DNA of 64,000 nt, taken from Actinomadura luteofluorescens. GTDB lineage: Bacteria; Actinomycetota; Actinomycetes; Streptosporangiales; Streptosporangiaceae. The stretch covers positions 4,650,001-4,714,000 of the forward strand of contig NZ_JACCBA010000001.1 in the NCBI RefSeq assembly GCF_013409365.1. Reading direction: 5' to 3'. Shown piece by piece: positions 18,086 to 26,583 of the stretch (the stretch's first letter is position 1; the number at the start of each line of letters is the position of its first letter). Under the pieces are notes generated by a model. That model worked only from the letters and a program-made list of their open reading frames with translations. It was not told the DNA's origin and did not search any database. The position numbers and the translations under genes were made by a program.

Positions 18086-18568
18086 CTACCCGACTCTGCG
18101 GTGCGCGAAGAACTCGATAAGCGGGGCGGCGCACTCGTCGGCCATCACTTCGGCGATCACCTCGGGGCGGTGGTTGAGGCGCCGGTCGCGGACGACGTCC
18201 CACAGCGACCCGACCGCGCCCGCCTTCGGGTCGACCGCGCCGTAGACCACGCGGTCCAGCCGGGCCTGGACGCACGCCCCCGCGCACATCGTGCAGGGCT
18301 CCAGCGTCACGACGAGCGTGCAGCCGGTCAGCCGCCACCCGCCGAGGACCGCCGCCGCCCGCCGCATCGCGACGATCTCCGCGTGTCCGGTCGGGTCGGT
18401 GGTCCGCTCGCGCTCGTTGCGGCCCGCTCCGATGATCTCGCCGGACGCGTCCAGGACGACGGCGCCGACCGGGATCTCGCCGTCCGCGGCCGCCTCGCGG
18501 GCCTCGTCGAGGGCCCTGAGCATCGCCGGCCGGAACGTCCCGGCGACCGGATCGCGCGCGTCAGTCAC
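18086..18568 (-). CDS. tadA: tRNA-specific adenosine-34 deaminase
   Basis: 160 residues of the cytidine/deoxycytidylate deaminase fold. The zinc and catalytic motifs are HAE (H62, E64) and PCTMC (C92, C95). The enzyme converts A34 to inosine in the wobble position of tRNA-Arg(ACG). GTG 18568 is the start. It overlaps the end of the upstream deaminase-associated gene by 8 bases, so the two are coupled, as in other actinobacteria. The tRNA-Ser(CGA) gene lies 10 bases downstream. Confidence 0.94.
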   Translation of the reverse strand: MTDARDPVAGTFRPAMLRALDEAREAAADGEIPVGAVVLDASGEIIGAGRNERERTTDPTGHAEIVAMRRAAAVLGGWRLTGCTLVVTLEPCTMCAGACVQARLDRVVYGAVDPKAGAVGSLWDVVRDRRLNHRPEVIAEVMADECAAPLIEFFAHRRVG

Positions 18569-18998
18569 GGAGGCGGTCGAACTCCTCGCCGAATCCGGCC
18601 TGCTCGGCGACGGCGAGGAGCGCGTCGCCGGGCAGGGCGCGCTCGCCGAGCTCGCCGAGCCGCCTGGCGCCGACCCCGAGGTCTTCCAGCAGGGCCGCGT
18701 CGCCCGCGGCGTCGCCTTCGGGCACCTCGCCGACGAGCTGCTGGAACAGCGAGCCGAGCCCGTCCTCGCGGACGGCGGAGATGTAGGGGCGCGGCTCGTC
18801 GTCGCGGTCGAGCCGGACGACCGCGAACCAGTCGTCGTCCTGCTCGACCAGCAGCACGACGGGGTCGCCGTAGGACTCGACGGCGGCCTCCCGCATCAGG
18901 TCGGTGACGTCGTCGACGCTCTCCGCCTCGTCGAGCACGGCCTCGGTCCCGACCCAGCCCTGGGGGGTCTGCGCGAACACGGCGGCGAAGTAGGACAC
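18561..18998 (-). CDS. tRNA adenosine deaminase-associated protein
   Basis: 145 residues matching the actinobacterial family encoded beside tadA: SYFAAVFAQTPQGWVGTEA near the N-terminus, a central VVLLVEQDDDWFAVVRLD, and an acidic C-terminal half. The function is not established; conserved linkage suggests a role with TadA. GTG 18998 is chosen to give the usual N-terminus SYFAA; a TTG six codons upstream is possible. It overlaps tadA by 8 bases. A paralogue lies about 2 kb away at 20552-21037. Confidence 0.85.
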   Translation of the reverse strand: MSYFAAVFAQTPQGWVGTEAVLDEAESVDDVTDLMREAAVESYGDPVVLLVEQDDDWFAVVRLDRDDEPRPYISAVREDGLGSLFQQLVGEVPEGDAAGDAALLEDLGVGARRLGELGERALPGDALLAVAEQAGFGEEFDRLRD

Positions 18999-19183
18999 GT
19001 GCTCATTGTGACCCAAGCGGTCTGCCCGCTCACACCCCCGGTGCGCGGGAATCGGCGGCCGGGTGCCCGGAACCGGTTGTGAATAAACTTCGCGTTCTGT
19101 CCGGTGACGGACGCCCGGCGTCCTTCCCCCGCTTCACGCGAGTCCGCATACTGCTCAGCGATCGCCATCCCGGGAGGAGTGCC

Positions 19184-20503
19184 ATGGGTGCGGACGAACT
19201 GACCAGGCGCGGGTTTCTGGCGGGGACGGCGGGCACCGCGGCGATCATCGCGGCGGGCGCCGCCGGCGGGTCGTCCGCCCAGGCCCACGCGGCGGAGACG
19301 GCCGCCGCCAGGCGCGCCCCGGTCGCCGAGCTGCCCGATCCGGAGGAGTCCGGCATCGACCACATCGTCGTGGTGATGATGGAGAACCGGTCCTTCGACC
19401 ACTACATGGGATGGCTGCCCGGTGCCGACGGCCGCCAGGCCGGGCTCACCTTCACCGACGCCGACGGCAACGCGCACGACACCCATCACCTGAAGGTGCC
19501 GTGGGGGTGCGGCTTCAACGACCCCGACCACTCCTACCAAGGCGGGCGGACGGAGTACAACGGCGGCAAGTGCGACGGATGGCTGCGCGCCGGCGACAAC
19601 GACGTGTTCTCCATCGGCTACTACGAGGGCCCCGACCTCGGCTTCCACGGCCGCGCCGCCCTCGACTGGACGGTCTGCGACCGCTACTTCCCGGCGATCA
19701 TGTCGTCCACGTTCCCCAACCGGATCTTCCAGCACGCCGGGCAGACCGACCGGACCTCCAACTCGCTGACGATCTCCGAGACCACCACGATCTGGGACCG
19801 GCTCAAGGCCAGGGGCATCTCCTGCCGGTACTACTTCAGCGACGTGCCCTTCACCGCGCTGTGGGGGCTGCGGCACCTCGACATCAGCCGGAGCATCACC
19901 GAGTTCCGCGCCGACGCCCGCGCCGGCCGGCTGCCCGCGGTCAGCTTCGTCGAGCCCGGCTTCCTCGGCGAGCTGTTCCTGCCCGGCATGTCCGAGGACG
20001 AGCATCCGCTCGCCGACATCCGCTTCGGCCAGGCGTTCCTGAACGAGGTCTACACCGCGCTCGTCACCTCGCCGAACTGGCCCGGCACCCTGTTCGTCAT
20101 CAACTACGACGAGTGGGGCGGGTTCTTCGACCACGTCCCGCCGCCGGAGGGCCCCGACCCGCGGCCCGACCTCGGCACCGGGCTGCGCGGCTTCCGCGTC
20201 CCCTGCCTGCTGATCTCCCCGCGGGCGCGGCGCGGCGCCGTCGCCCACGAGGTGTACGACCACACGTCCGTCCTGAAGGCGATCGAGTGGCGCTGGGGCC
20301 TGGAGCCGCTGACCGTGCGGGACGCCGCGGCCCGCAACATCGCCGAGGTCCTGAACTTCGACGACCCGCCCGACCCGCACGCGCCCCGCTACGACGCGAA
20401 GCGCCCGATCAGCCTCGGCTGCCTCGACCCGCAGCACAGCCACACCGGCGACGACTGGGCGGGCCTGAGCGACTACGCCCGGCGCAACGGCTTCCCCCGC
20501 TGA
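19184..20503 (+). CDS. Tat-exported phosphoesterase (phospholipase C / acid phosphatase family)
   Basis: 439 residues. A twin-arginine signal (TRRGFLAG, R8-R9) is followed by a hydrophobic Ala/Gly segment and an AxA cleavage region near residue 35. The mature enzyme has the phosphoesterase (PF04185) signature HIVVVMMENRSFDHYMGWLP, with later metal-site elements (MSSTFPNRIFQHAGQT, FVINYDEWGGFFDHV). It is expected to be secreted folded and to hydrolyse phosphate or phospholipid esters. ATG 19184 follows GGGAGGAG at 5 bases. Confidence 0.9.
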   Translation: MGADELTRRGFLAGTAGTAAIIAAGAAGGSSAQAHAAETAAARRAPVAELPDPEESGIDHIVVVMMENRSFDHYMGWLPGADGRQAGLTFTDADGNAHDTHHLKVPWGCGFNDPDHSYQGGRTEYNGGKCDGWLRAGDNDVFSIGYYEGPDLGFHGRAALDWTVCDRYFPAIMSSTFPNRIFQHAGQTDRTSNSLTISETTTIWDRLKARGISCRYYFSDVPFTALWGLRHLDISRSITEFRADARAGRLPAVSFVEPGFLGELFLPGMSEDEHPLADIRFGQAFLNEVYTALVTSPNWPGTLFVINYDEWGGFFDHVPPPEGPDPRPDLGTGLRGFRVPCLLISPRARRGAVAHEVYDHTSVLKAIEWRWGLEPLTVRDAAARNIAEVLNFDDPPDPHAPRYDAKRPISLGCLDPQHSHTGDDWAGLSDYARRNGFPR

Positions 20504-20551
20504 CCGCCGGGCACGGCGGTGGGCAGGACGGCGAGCCGGGTGGCGGGCGGG

Positions 20552-21037
20552 TCAGGGGACGGTGTCGAGGGCGCGCTCGAAGGCGGGGGCGAAACCGATG
20601 CGGCCCGCGATGCTGAGGAGCATCTCGTCCGGGTAGAGCTCCAGGTCGCCGGAGATCGCGCCGAGCTCCATCTCGTCCAGCCCGAGGTCGGCGAAGATCG
20701 ACATGTCGCCGACCGGGAGGACCTGGTCGAGCTCCTCCTCGTCCGGGATCGGGATGTCCAGGTAGTCCAGCACCTGGCCGGCGAGCGGCCAGTCGACCGA
20801 GGCGGTGACGTCCGACAGGAACACCATGACCTCGTCGCCGAGCAGGCGGATCGCGACGAAGAAGTCGTCGCCGACCGAGACCAGCCCGACCGTGCCGCCG
20901 AGGCTCGGCTGCTGGCGCAGGGCATGGATCAGCCCCGCGAGGTCCTCGGTCAACGCCACCGGAAGGATCTCGGCCTCCCAGCGTTCGTCTTCCCGATACA
21001 CCACAACGGCGAAGTCCGTCGCGTCCACATCCGTCAT
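20552..21037 (-). CDS. Paralogue of tRNA adenosine deaminase-associated protein
   Basis: 161 residues with the same architecture as the protein at 18561-18998: an N-terminal strand pair (TDFAVVVYREDERWEAEI), a central VGLVSVGDDFFVAIRLLG followed by VMVFLSDVTA, and an acidic C-terminal half. The start is ATG 21037. Function unknown. It is separated from tadA by the phosphoesterase gene, so it probably forms its own transcription unit. Confidence 0.8.
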   Translation of the reverse strand: MTDVDATDFAVVVYREDERWEAEILPVALTEDLAGLIHALRQQPSLGGTVGLVSVGDDFFVAIRLLGDEVMVFLSDVTASVDWPLAGQVLDYLDIPIPDEEELDQVLPVGDMSIFADLGLDEMELGAISGDLELYPDEMLLSIAGRIGFAPAFERALDTVP

Positions 21038-21182
21038 TTCCACCCCACCGGCGCGTCTCCTGCCAGGGCATGGTCGCAGATGCGGCGCGCACTCGCGTGC
21101 CCCACCACCAAACTCGCCGCCGCACCCGGAGGTGAGGTCGGGAGTCAGTGGTGCCCGGCGGCATGAACCTAACCGATCCGGA

Positions 21183-21512
21183 TCAATTGATGCGGAACGT
21201 GCGGCGGCGAAGCGCCGCGTGGATCCGCGCACGGCGGGACCTGTGCGGCGTCACACGGCGGCGCAGCTCGCGGGCCTCGGCGAGTTCGCGCAGGAAGACC
21301 GCCCTGCGGCGCAGGTGCTCGCGCACCTCCTCGGGGGAGATGTCGCCCTGGGGGCCGGGACGCGGTGCGGCGTCCTCGCCTGTGACTTCGGTCACCGTCG
21401 TGTCGGGAGCCGGGGGTTCGGTACCGGGAGCCGAGGCGGGAGCGGGCGGATCGGGCGCGGATTCCCGGGCCCGCGAGCGGCCGCTCGGCTGCTGATCGCT
21501 CTCGCTGTTCAT
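21183..21512 (-). CDS. Hypothetical protein, 109 aa
   Basis: I do not recognise this protein. The first 55 residues are low-complexity (Pro, Ala, Ser, Thr, Gly) and probably disordered. The rest (about 57-109) is a very basic helix-forming segment beginning ISPEEVREHLRRRAVFLREL and ending in Arg-rich sequence. Divergent from upp with 77 bases between starts. Confidence 0.6.
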   Translation of the reverse strand: MNSESDQQPSGRSRARESAPDPPAPASAPGTEPPAPDTTVTEVTGEDAAPRPGPQGDISPEEVREHLRRRAVFLRELAEARELRRRVTPHRSRRARIHAALRRRTFRIN

Positions 21513-21589
21513 AGTGCCATCCTGCCCAGCTCAGCGGCGTCCTATCCTGGCGCCCCGGACCGCCCCGCGTGGTGGGCTACGGTGAGCGC

Positions 21590-22228
21590 ATGCAGACCCT
21601 CGCCGTCGATCACCCCCTCGTCGCGCACAAGCTGACCACGCTGCGGGACGTCCGCACCGACTCCCCCACGTTCCGTCGCCTGGCCGACGAGCTGGTCACC
21701 CTGCTCGCCTACGAGGCGACGCGTGACGTCAGGGTCGCCGAGGCCACGGTGCAGACGCCCCTCGTCCCGGCGCGGGGCGTCCAGCTCGCGAGCCCGAAGC
21801 CGCTCGTCGTGCCGATCCTGCGCGCGGGCCTCGGGATGCTGGACGGGATGACGCGGCTGCTGCCCACCGCCGAGGTCGGCTTTCTCGGGATGATCCGGGA
21901 CGAGGGCACCCTGCAGGCCCAGACCTACGCGACCCGGCTGCCGGACGACCTTTCCGGGCGGCAGTGCTACGTCCTCGACCCGATGCTGGCGACCGGCGGG
22001 ACGCTCGCCGCCGCCATCCGGCTGCTGGTCGAGCGCGGCGCCGACGACGTCACGGCGCTCTGCCTCCTCGCCGCGCCCGAGGGGCTGAAGTACCTGGAGC
22101 AGGCGTTCTCCGACATCTCGGCTCCCATCAAGGTGGTCACGGCCGCGATCGACTCCCACCTCAACGAGCAGGGCTTCATCATGCCCGGCCTCGGCGACGC
22201 GGGCGACCGGCTCTACGGCGTCGTCTAA
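21590..22228 (+). CDS. upp: Uracil phosphoribosyltransferase
   Basis: 212 residues, the normal length. It shows the PRPP-binding motif [11 protein letters not shown], the N-terminal [12 protein letters not shown] and the uracil-binding C-terminus [16 protein letters not shown]. It salvages uracil to UMP with PRPP in the cytosol. ATG 21590 is chosen over an in-frame GTG 21 bases upstream because [14 protein letters not shown] is the usual beginning. No pyrimidine attenuator could be recognised. Confidence 0.95.
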   Translation: MQTLAVDHPLVAHKLTTLRDVRTDSPTFRRLADELVTLLAYEATRDVRVAEATVQTPLVPARGVQLASPKPLVVPILRAGLGMLDGMTRLLPTAEVGFLGMIRDEGTLQAQTYATRLPDDLSGRQCYVLDPMLATGGTLAAAIRLLVERGADDVTALCLLAAPEGLKYLEQAFSDISAPIKVVTAAIDSHLNEQGFIMPGLGDAGDRLYGVV

Positions 22229-22389
22229 CCCGCCGGCAGGACTCCGTTTCCCCGACGTGACCTGCGATGTTCGTTCCCGACGGCAGGGGGTACCACCACC
22301 CTTACGGAACGCGAGCGCGCGTTCCCCTCCGCCGTCCCGGCACAGGGGACCGTCACGGACCGGGCGGCGCGAGCGAGCATCGGGGACAC

Positions 22390-22653
22390 ATGATGGCTCA
22401 CCCAGGGGACGGCGACCTGCCGCGCTACACCGAGATCGGGGAACGGCTCACCGAGGAGTTCCACGAGGTCCACAGCGCGGACACGGTGGAGCGGTGCGTC
22501 TCCGCCGCGCGCTACGGCGCGGAGGAGGTCACCGGATCGGCTCCGCCCGACCTCGTGGAGCGGATCGCGCGCCGGCATCTGGAGGTGCTGGCGACGGTCG
22601 CGGCCGAGAAGCGCCGCAAGGCCCGGCGATCCTCGCTGGACAACGCGCCCTGA
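22390..22653 (+). CDS. Small helical protein, possible three-helix-bundle domain
   Basis: 87 residues from ATG 22390 (or 86 from the next ATG). The sequence is helical (RLTEEFHEV, SADTVERCVSAARYGAEEV, DLVERIARRHLEVLATVAAEK) with a basic tail. It resembles the three-helix dimerisation domain seen before some low-molecular-weight phosphatases, but no phosphatase domain follows. That assignment is tentative. Confidence 0.55.
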   Translation: MMAHPGDGDLPRYTEIGERLTEEFHEVHSADTVERCVSAARYGAEEVTGSAPPDLVERIARRHLEVLATVAAEKRRKARRSSLDNAP

Positions 22654-22754
22654 CCTGCCGGAAGGCGCCGCGCGCCGTCGCGCTGCTTTGCCGCCCGGGT
22701 GGGCTGTGCGAAACTGAAACCGGGGTCCGTGGGTCAACGCTCCGGGAGGCAGCT

Positions 22755-22913
22755 GTGCCGGCCAAGAAGTACCTCACGTGGGCCGCCGTGGCTTTCGTGG
22801 CGTTCTACGTCATCACGCAACCGGACGGGGCGACCGAATCGGTGGAGCACGCGGCGATGGGCATCTCCTCGGCCGCCGACTCCCTCGCCACCTTCGTCAA
22901 CTCGCTCGCCTGA
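22755..22913 (+). CDS. Small single-span membrane protein, 52 aa
   Basis: GTG 22755 follows GGGAGGC. One hydrophobic helix (YLTWAAVAFVAFYVI) is followed by a short acidic and Ser/Ala-rich tail. The PH-domain gene begins 7 bases after its stop, so the two are one operon. The family is known only as a conserved actinobacterial neighbour; function unknown. Confidence 0.7.
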   Translation: MPAKKYLTWAAVAFVAFYVITQPDGATESVEHAAMGISSAADSLATFVNSLA

Positions 22914-22920
22914 GGCAGGC

Positions 22921-23562
22921 ATGAGACTCGTCACCCCCGGCGACTCCGCGCCGGCGTCCGTCAACAAGTACCTGCTCCCCCACGAGAACCAGGTGATAAC
23001 GGTACGGCGCCACCCGGCCGTGCTGATGGTCCCGGTCGGCCTCCTGCTCGGCGGCCTCATCCTCGCGGGCCTGCTGAGCCAGACGCTCGCCGAGAACGGC
23101 GGCTCGGTCTTCAGCTGGGTCTGGTGGGGCTGGCTGATCCTCCTCGCCTGGTTCGTGTGGCGGGTCGCCGAGTGGTCCGTCGACTACTTCGTCATCACCA
23201 ACCAGCGGATGCTGCTCACCACGGGCCTCATCACCCGCAAGGTCGCGATGATGCCGCTGGCCAAGGTCACCGACATGAGCTTCAAGCGGACGATCGCGGG
23301 CCGCATGCTCGGCTACGGGGAGTTCGTCCTGGAGTCCGCTGGCCAGGACCAGGCCCTCACGAACGTGCCCTTCCTGCCCTACCCCGAGCAGCTCTACCTC
23401 GAAGTCTGCGAGATGATCTTCCCGAACAAGAACCCGGCCCCGGAGGAGGCGCTCCCCCCGCCCCCGCCGCCGCGCCGGCCCCGTCCGGCGGAGGACGCCG
23501 ACGCGCAGGACGCTCCCACCGCCACGCTGCCCAAGGGCGACGACCCCGACGCGGAGATCTAG
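22921..23562 (+). CDS. Bacterial PH-domain (DUF304/YdbS-like) membrane protein
   Basis: 213 residues. Two membrane helices (about 38-60 and 72-92) precede a bacterial pleckstrin-homology domain with the hallmark VDYFVITNQRMLLTTGLITRK and the following MPLAKVTDMSF. The last 40 residues are Pro-rich then acidic and probably disordered. Members are membrane proteins of poorly known function; the PH domain faces the cytosol. The gene follows the 52-residue membrane protein and ends in a strong terminator. Confidence 0.85.
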   Translation: MRLVTPGDSAPASVNKYLLPHENQVITVRRHPAVLMVPVGLLLGGLILAGLLSQTLAENGGSVFSWVWWGWLILLAWFVWRVAEWSVDYFVITNQRMLLTTGLITRKVAMMPLAKVTDMSFKRTIAGRMLGYGEFVLESAGQDQALTNVPFLPYPEQLYLEVCEMIFPNKNPAPEEALPPPPPPRRPRPAEDADAQDAPTATLPKGDDPDAEI

Positions 23563-23585
23563 CTCCGCGACGTTCCTGACGTGGG

Positions 23586-23613
23586 AGAGCCGGGCACGAC
23601 GGTGCCCGGCTCT
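23586..23613 (+). terminator. Terminator hairpin after the PH-domain gene
   Basis: A perfect 12-bp stem AGAGCCGGGCAC with its complement and loop GACG, starting 23 bases after the stop codon. A short T-rich stretch follows (TTCCGTT). Confidence 0.85.
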
Positions 23614-24069
23614 TCCGTTGCCGCAGGGGGGCCGAAGGGGTACGCGCGGCCATCTGAGAGCATGCAGGGCGGCCAGGCGTCATCGGACGCGACGCGGCCG
23701 CACCCCCGGAGACCGGACGCGGCGATCAGCGGGCGGCACCGGCCCCTTGCGGGCTGGGAGCGGTCCCAAGCCCGCGCGGGAGAGCGCCGGACGTCCGGTA
23801 CTGGCCGGAAAACGTAGCGGGCCGCCCAATATCGGCGGTCTCTGCGATCTTGCCGGGACGGTCGGATACCGTCGGCGAATGACAGAACGTCGCGATCGAC
23901 GGGAGGGGCCGCCGGCGCGAACCGGCGAACCTCGCCGCGGCGCCGTGCACGCGGGCCTCCCGGCCGTTCGCTTCTCCTGTCGCTTCCTTGCTCTCGATGT
24001 GTGATAACCCGCAATGTGCAATCATGTCGGCACCCCAGCCGCCTGTTTACTTCCGCTAAGTGAGTCCAC
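23614..24069. other. Intergenic region, no gene supported
   Basis: About 450 bases between the PH-domain terminator and the XRE-TPR regulator. Open frames on both strands lack ribosome sites and conserved-looking sequence. The last 80 bases are markedly AT-richer (near 24000-24060, including TGTTTACTTCCGCTAAGTGA) and are probably the promoter of the regulator. Confidence 0.5.
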
Positions 24070-25512
24070 ATGCCGGGTCCAGGCAACGTCGGCGAACGTG
24101 TCCGCAACCTGCGGCTGACCAGACGCTTGTCGCAGGCACAGCTCGCCGGTCACGACCTTTCCGACAGCTACATCTCTTTGATCGAGTCGGGCAAGCGCAC
24201 ACCGACGCCGACCGTCCTGCGCATGCTGGCCGAGCGTCTCGGCTGCACTCCCGAGTACCTCGCCGAGGGCGTCGAGCCGGAGCAGCGCGCCCATCTCGAG
24301 GTGCGGGAACGCCATGCCCATCTGGCGCTGCTGCGCGGCGACCCCGCCACGGCCGAGGCCGGCTTCGACGAGGTGATCGCCCGCAGCGACGACCCCGACC
24401 TCACGGCCCGCGCCCGTCTGGGCCGCGCCCGCGCCCTCGAGGAGCTGGGCCGCACCGACCGCGCGATCGCGCTGTTCGAGGAGCTGCGCGAGCAGGCCGA
24501 GCGCGACCCGGGCCGGGCGAGCTGGCTGCCCCCGGTGATCGCGCTGGCCCGGGCGTACCACACGGTCGGCGACCTGGGGCAGGCCATCGCGCTGGGCGAG
24601 CGCGCCCTCGAACGGCTGGAGTGGCTCGGCCTCCACGCCGGCCACGAGTACACCGAGGCCGGGCGCATCCTGCTGCTCGCCTACGTGGATCGCTCCGATC
24701 CCGTCCGGGCCCACGAACTCGGGCGCCGCCTCCTGCACCCCGAGGGGGCCGAGGACGCCGAGCCGCTGAGCGTCCACTACCAGCGCGCGAGCCTCCGCGC
24801 GCTGGAAGAGGGCGCTGTCGGCGACTCCCTGTACTTCGCTGACCAGGCCCTTGCAGCGCGCACGGACACGACGCCCATGCAGGCCCACGCACGCCTCGCC
24901 CTCGCCGGAGCAAAGGCGCTGCTCAGGGGCGTCGAGCCGTTCTCCGCAGCCGCGCAGCCCGACACGCGGCCGTCCGGTGAGTACGGGTTCGAGCGCCCGC
25001 GCCAGGAAGGGACGCGTGAGGCGGCCCAGGAGGCGCTCACTCTCCTCCAGGACGCGACCGGCCTGGACGACGCCGAGTCCACCGAATGCACCATCGCCAA
25101 GGCCCGCGCACTCGTCCTCGTCGGCGATCTGGACGAGGCGATCGCCGCGCTCGAACAGTTCCTCGACACCGGCATGGCGCTCTCCGCCCCCACGAGCGGA
25201 CACTCCATGGCGCCGCAGCCCGCCGACGAGCTGGGCGTCCGCACCCAGAAGACCGTTCTGGCCCGCTTGGTCCTGGCGCGCGCACGGGTGGCCCAGGGCA
25301 ACACCTCGGCCGCCCGAGTCGTGCTCCGCGCCGCCTCGGAACAGCTGGCGACCCTTTCCGAGGGACGTCCCGCAGCGCACCTCTACAGGGAACTCGGCGA
25401 ACTCTACGAACTGATCGAGTCGCCTGACGACGCTGCCACCGCTTACCGCCAGGCCTTGGAGGCGGCGGGTCTGTCGGTCTTCAACCGCGTCGCCCTGAGC
25501 GCCCGGCACTAG
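24070..25512 (+). CDS. XRE-family regulator with TPR domain
   Basis: 480 residues. An N-terminal XRE helix-turn-helix (about 5-68: NVGERVRNLRLTRRLSQAQL, SYISLIESGKRTPT) is followed by a tetratricopeptide superhelix to the C-terminus, with repeats such as ARARLGRARALEELGRTDRAIALFEEL. The architecture resembles actinobacterial TPR regulators that sense peptides or partner proteins. It stands alone, downstream of an AT-rich promoter region, and no obvious target is adjacent. Confidence 0.85.
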   Translation: MPGPGNVGERVRNLRLTRRLSQAQLAGHDLSDSYISLIESGKRTPTPTVLRMLAERLGCTPEYLAEGVEPEQRAHLEVRERHAHLALLRGDPATAEAGFDEVIARSDDPDLTARARLGRARALEELGRTDRAIALFEELREQAERDPGRASWLPPVIALARAYHTVGDLGQAIALGERALERLEWLGLHAGHEYTEAGRILLLAYVDRSDPVRAHELGRRLLHPEGAEDAEPLSVHYQRASLRALEEGAVGDSLYFADQALAARTDTTPMQAHARLALAGAKALLRGVEPFSAAAQPDTRPSGEYGFERPRQEGTREAAQEALTLLQDATGLDDAESTECTIAKARALVLVGDLDEAIAALEQFLDTGMALSAPTSGHSMAPQPADELGVRTQKTVLARLVLARARVAQGNTSAARVVLRAASEQLATLSEGRPAAHLYRELGELYELIESPDDAATAYRQALEAAGLSVFNRVALSARH

Positions 25513-25725
25513 TCCGCTCGCCCGCGGGGAGGACGGGGCAGCCGCGGTAACGCGTGCCGCCTCGTCTCGCCGTCGGGTTCGTCGTCCCGTTCGTGCGCCC
25601 GCCCGGTCTGGATCGGCACTGCCCGGACGCTTCCGCGAGCCGCGTGCCGACTGGGGCGGAATAAAACACGGGTCGGGGATGTCGTATCATCGAAACATGG
25701 GATGACTGGTTGACTGGAGGTTCGA

Positions 25726-26424
25726 GTGACTCTGCGAACGGCACGGCGGTCGTCGCTGGTCGACCAGGTGATCGACCAGCTCAGGGATGAGATCACCGGG
25801 GGCGGCTGGCCGGTGGGCGGAAAGATCCCGCCGGAGCCCGTGCTGTCGGAGACGCTCGGGGTCGGGCGTAACACCGTCCGGGAGGCGGTGCGGGCGCTGA
25901 CCCACGCGGGTCTCCTGGAGAGCCGCCAGGGCGACGGGACGTACGTGCGCGCGACGAGCGAGCTGTCCGGGGCCGTCCGGCGGCGGCTGGAGACCGCGGA
26001 ACTCGTCGAGATCCTGGAGGTCCGGCGGGGGTTCGAGGTGGAGGCGGCCCGGCTCGCCGCCACCCGGCGCACGGACGCCGACATCGCCGCCATCGCGGTC
26101 GCGCTCGCACGCAGGGACGCGGCGTGGGCGGCGGGCGAGCACTCGGCGTTCGTCGAAGCGGACCTCGAATTCCACACCGCCGTGGTCGAGGCCACCCACA
26201 ACCGCGTCCTGACGGACCTGTACCGCGACTTCAGCGCGGCGCTCCGGGCCAGCATCGGCGCGGCCGGGAGCCTGCTCGAACACGCCGACGTCCCGCACGG
26301 CCCCATCGCCGCGGCCATCGAGGCGGGCGACGCCGACGCCGCCACCCAGGCGACCCACGCGTGTCTCGACCAGATCCTCGCCTCGACCGTCCCCCTGTCC
26401 GGGACGGCTCCGCAGGAGACCTAG
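25726..26424 (+). CDS. GntR-family regulator with FCD domain
   Basis: 232 residues. The GntR winged helix is N-terminal (VDQVIDQLRDEI, then LSETLGVGRNTVREAVRALTHAGLLESRQGDGTYV). An FCD ligand-binding domain follows with the conserved FHTAVVEATHNRVL and ending H-containing helix (TQATHACLDQIL), which usually hold a metal and an organic acid. The CynX-like transporter 160 bases downstream is the likely target. GTG 25726 follows GGAGG. Confidence 0.88.
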   Translation: MTLRTARRSSLVDQVIDQLRDEITGGGWPVGGKIPPEPVLSETLGVGRNTVREAVRALTHAGLLESRQGDGTYVRATSELSGAVRRRLETAELVEILEVRRGFEVEAARLAATRRTDADIAAIAVALARRDAAWAAGEHSAFVEADLEFHTAVVEATHNRVLTDLYRDFSAALRASIGAAGSLLEHADVPHGPIAAAIEAGDADAATQATHACLDQILASTVPLSGTAPQET

Positions 26425-26583
26425 CACGCCAAGCGCAAGCCCGCACCGTGACGGGGGCGTGACCCGCTCACCTCACGAGGCGGCCGTCGTGGTGCCCGGC
26501 GACGCACATGGGCACCGGAACGCAGCAGAACCAGCTCGACGCAGAAGAACCTGCGCTCGACGCGACCGAGCAACGAAGGTGAC

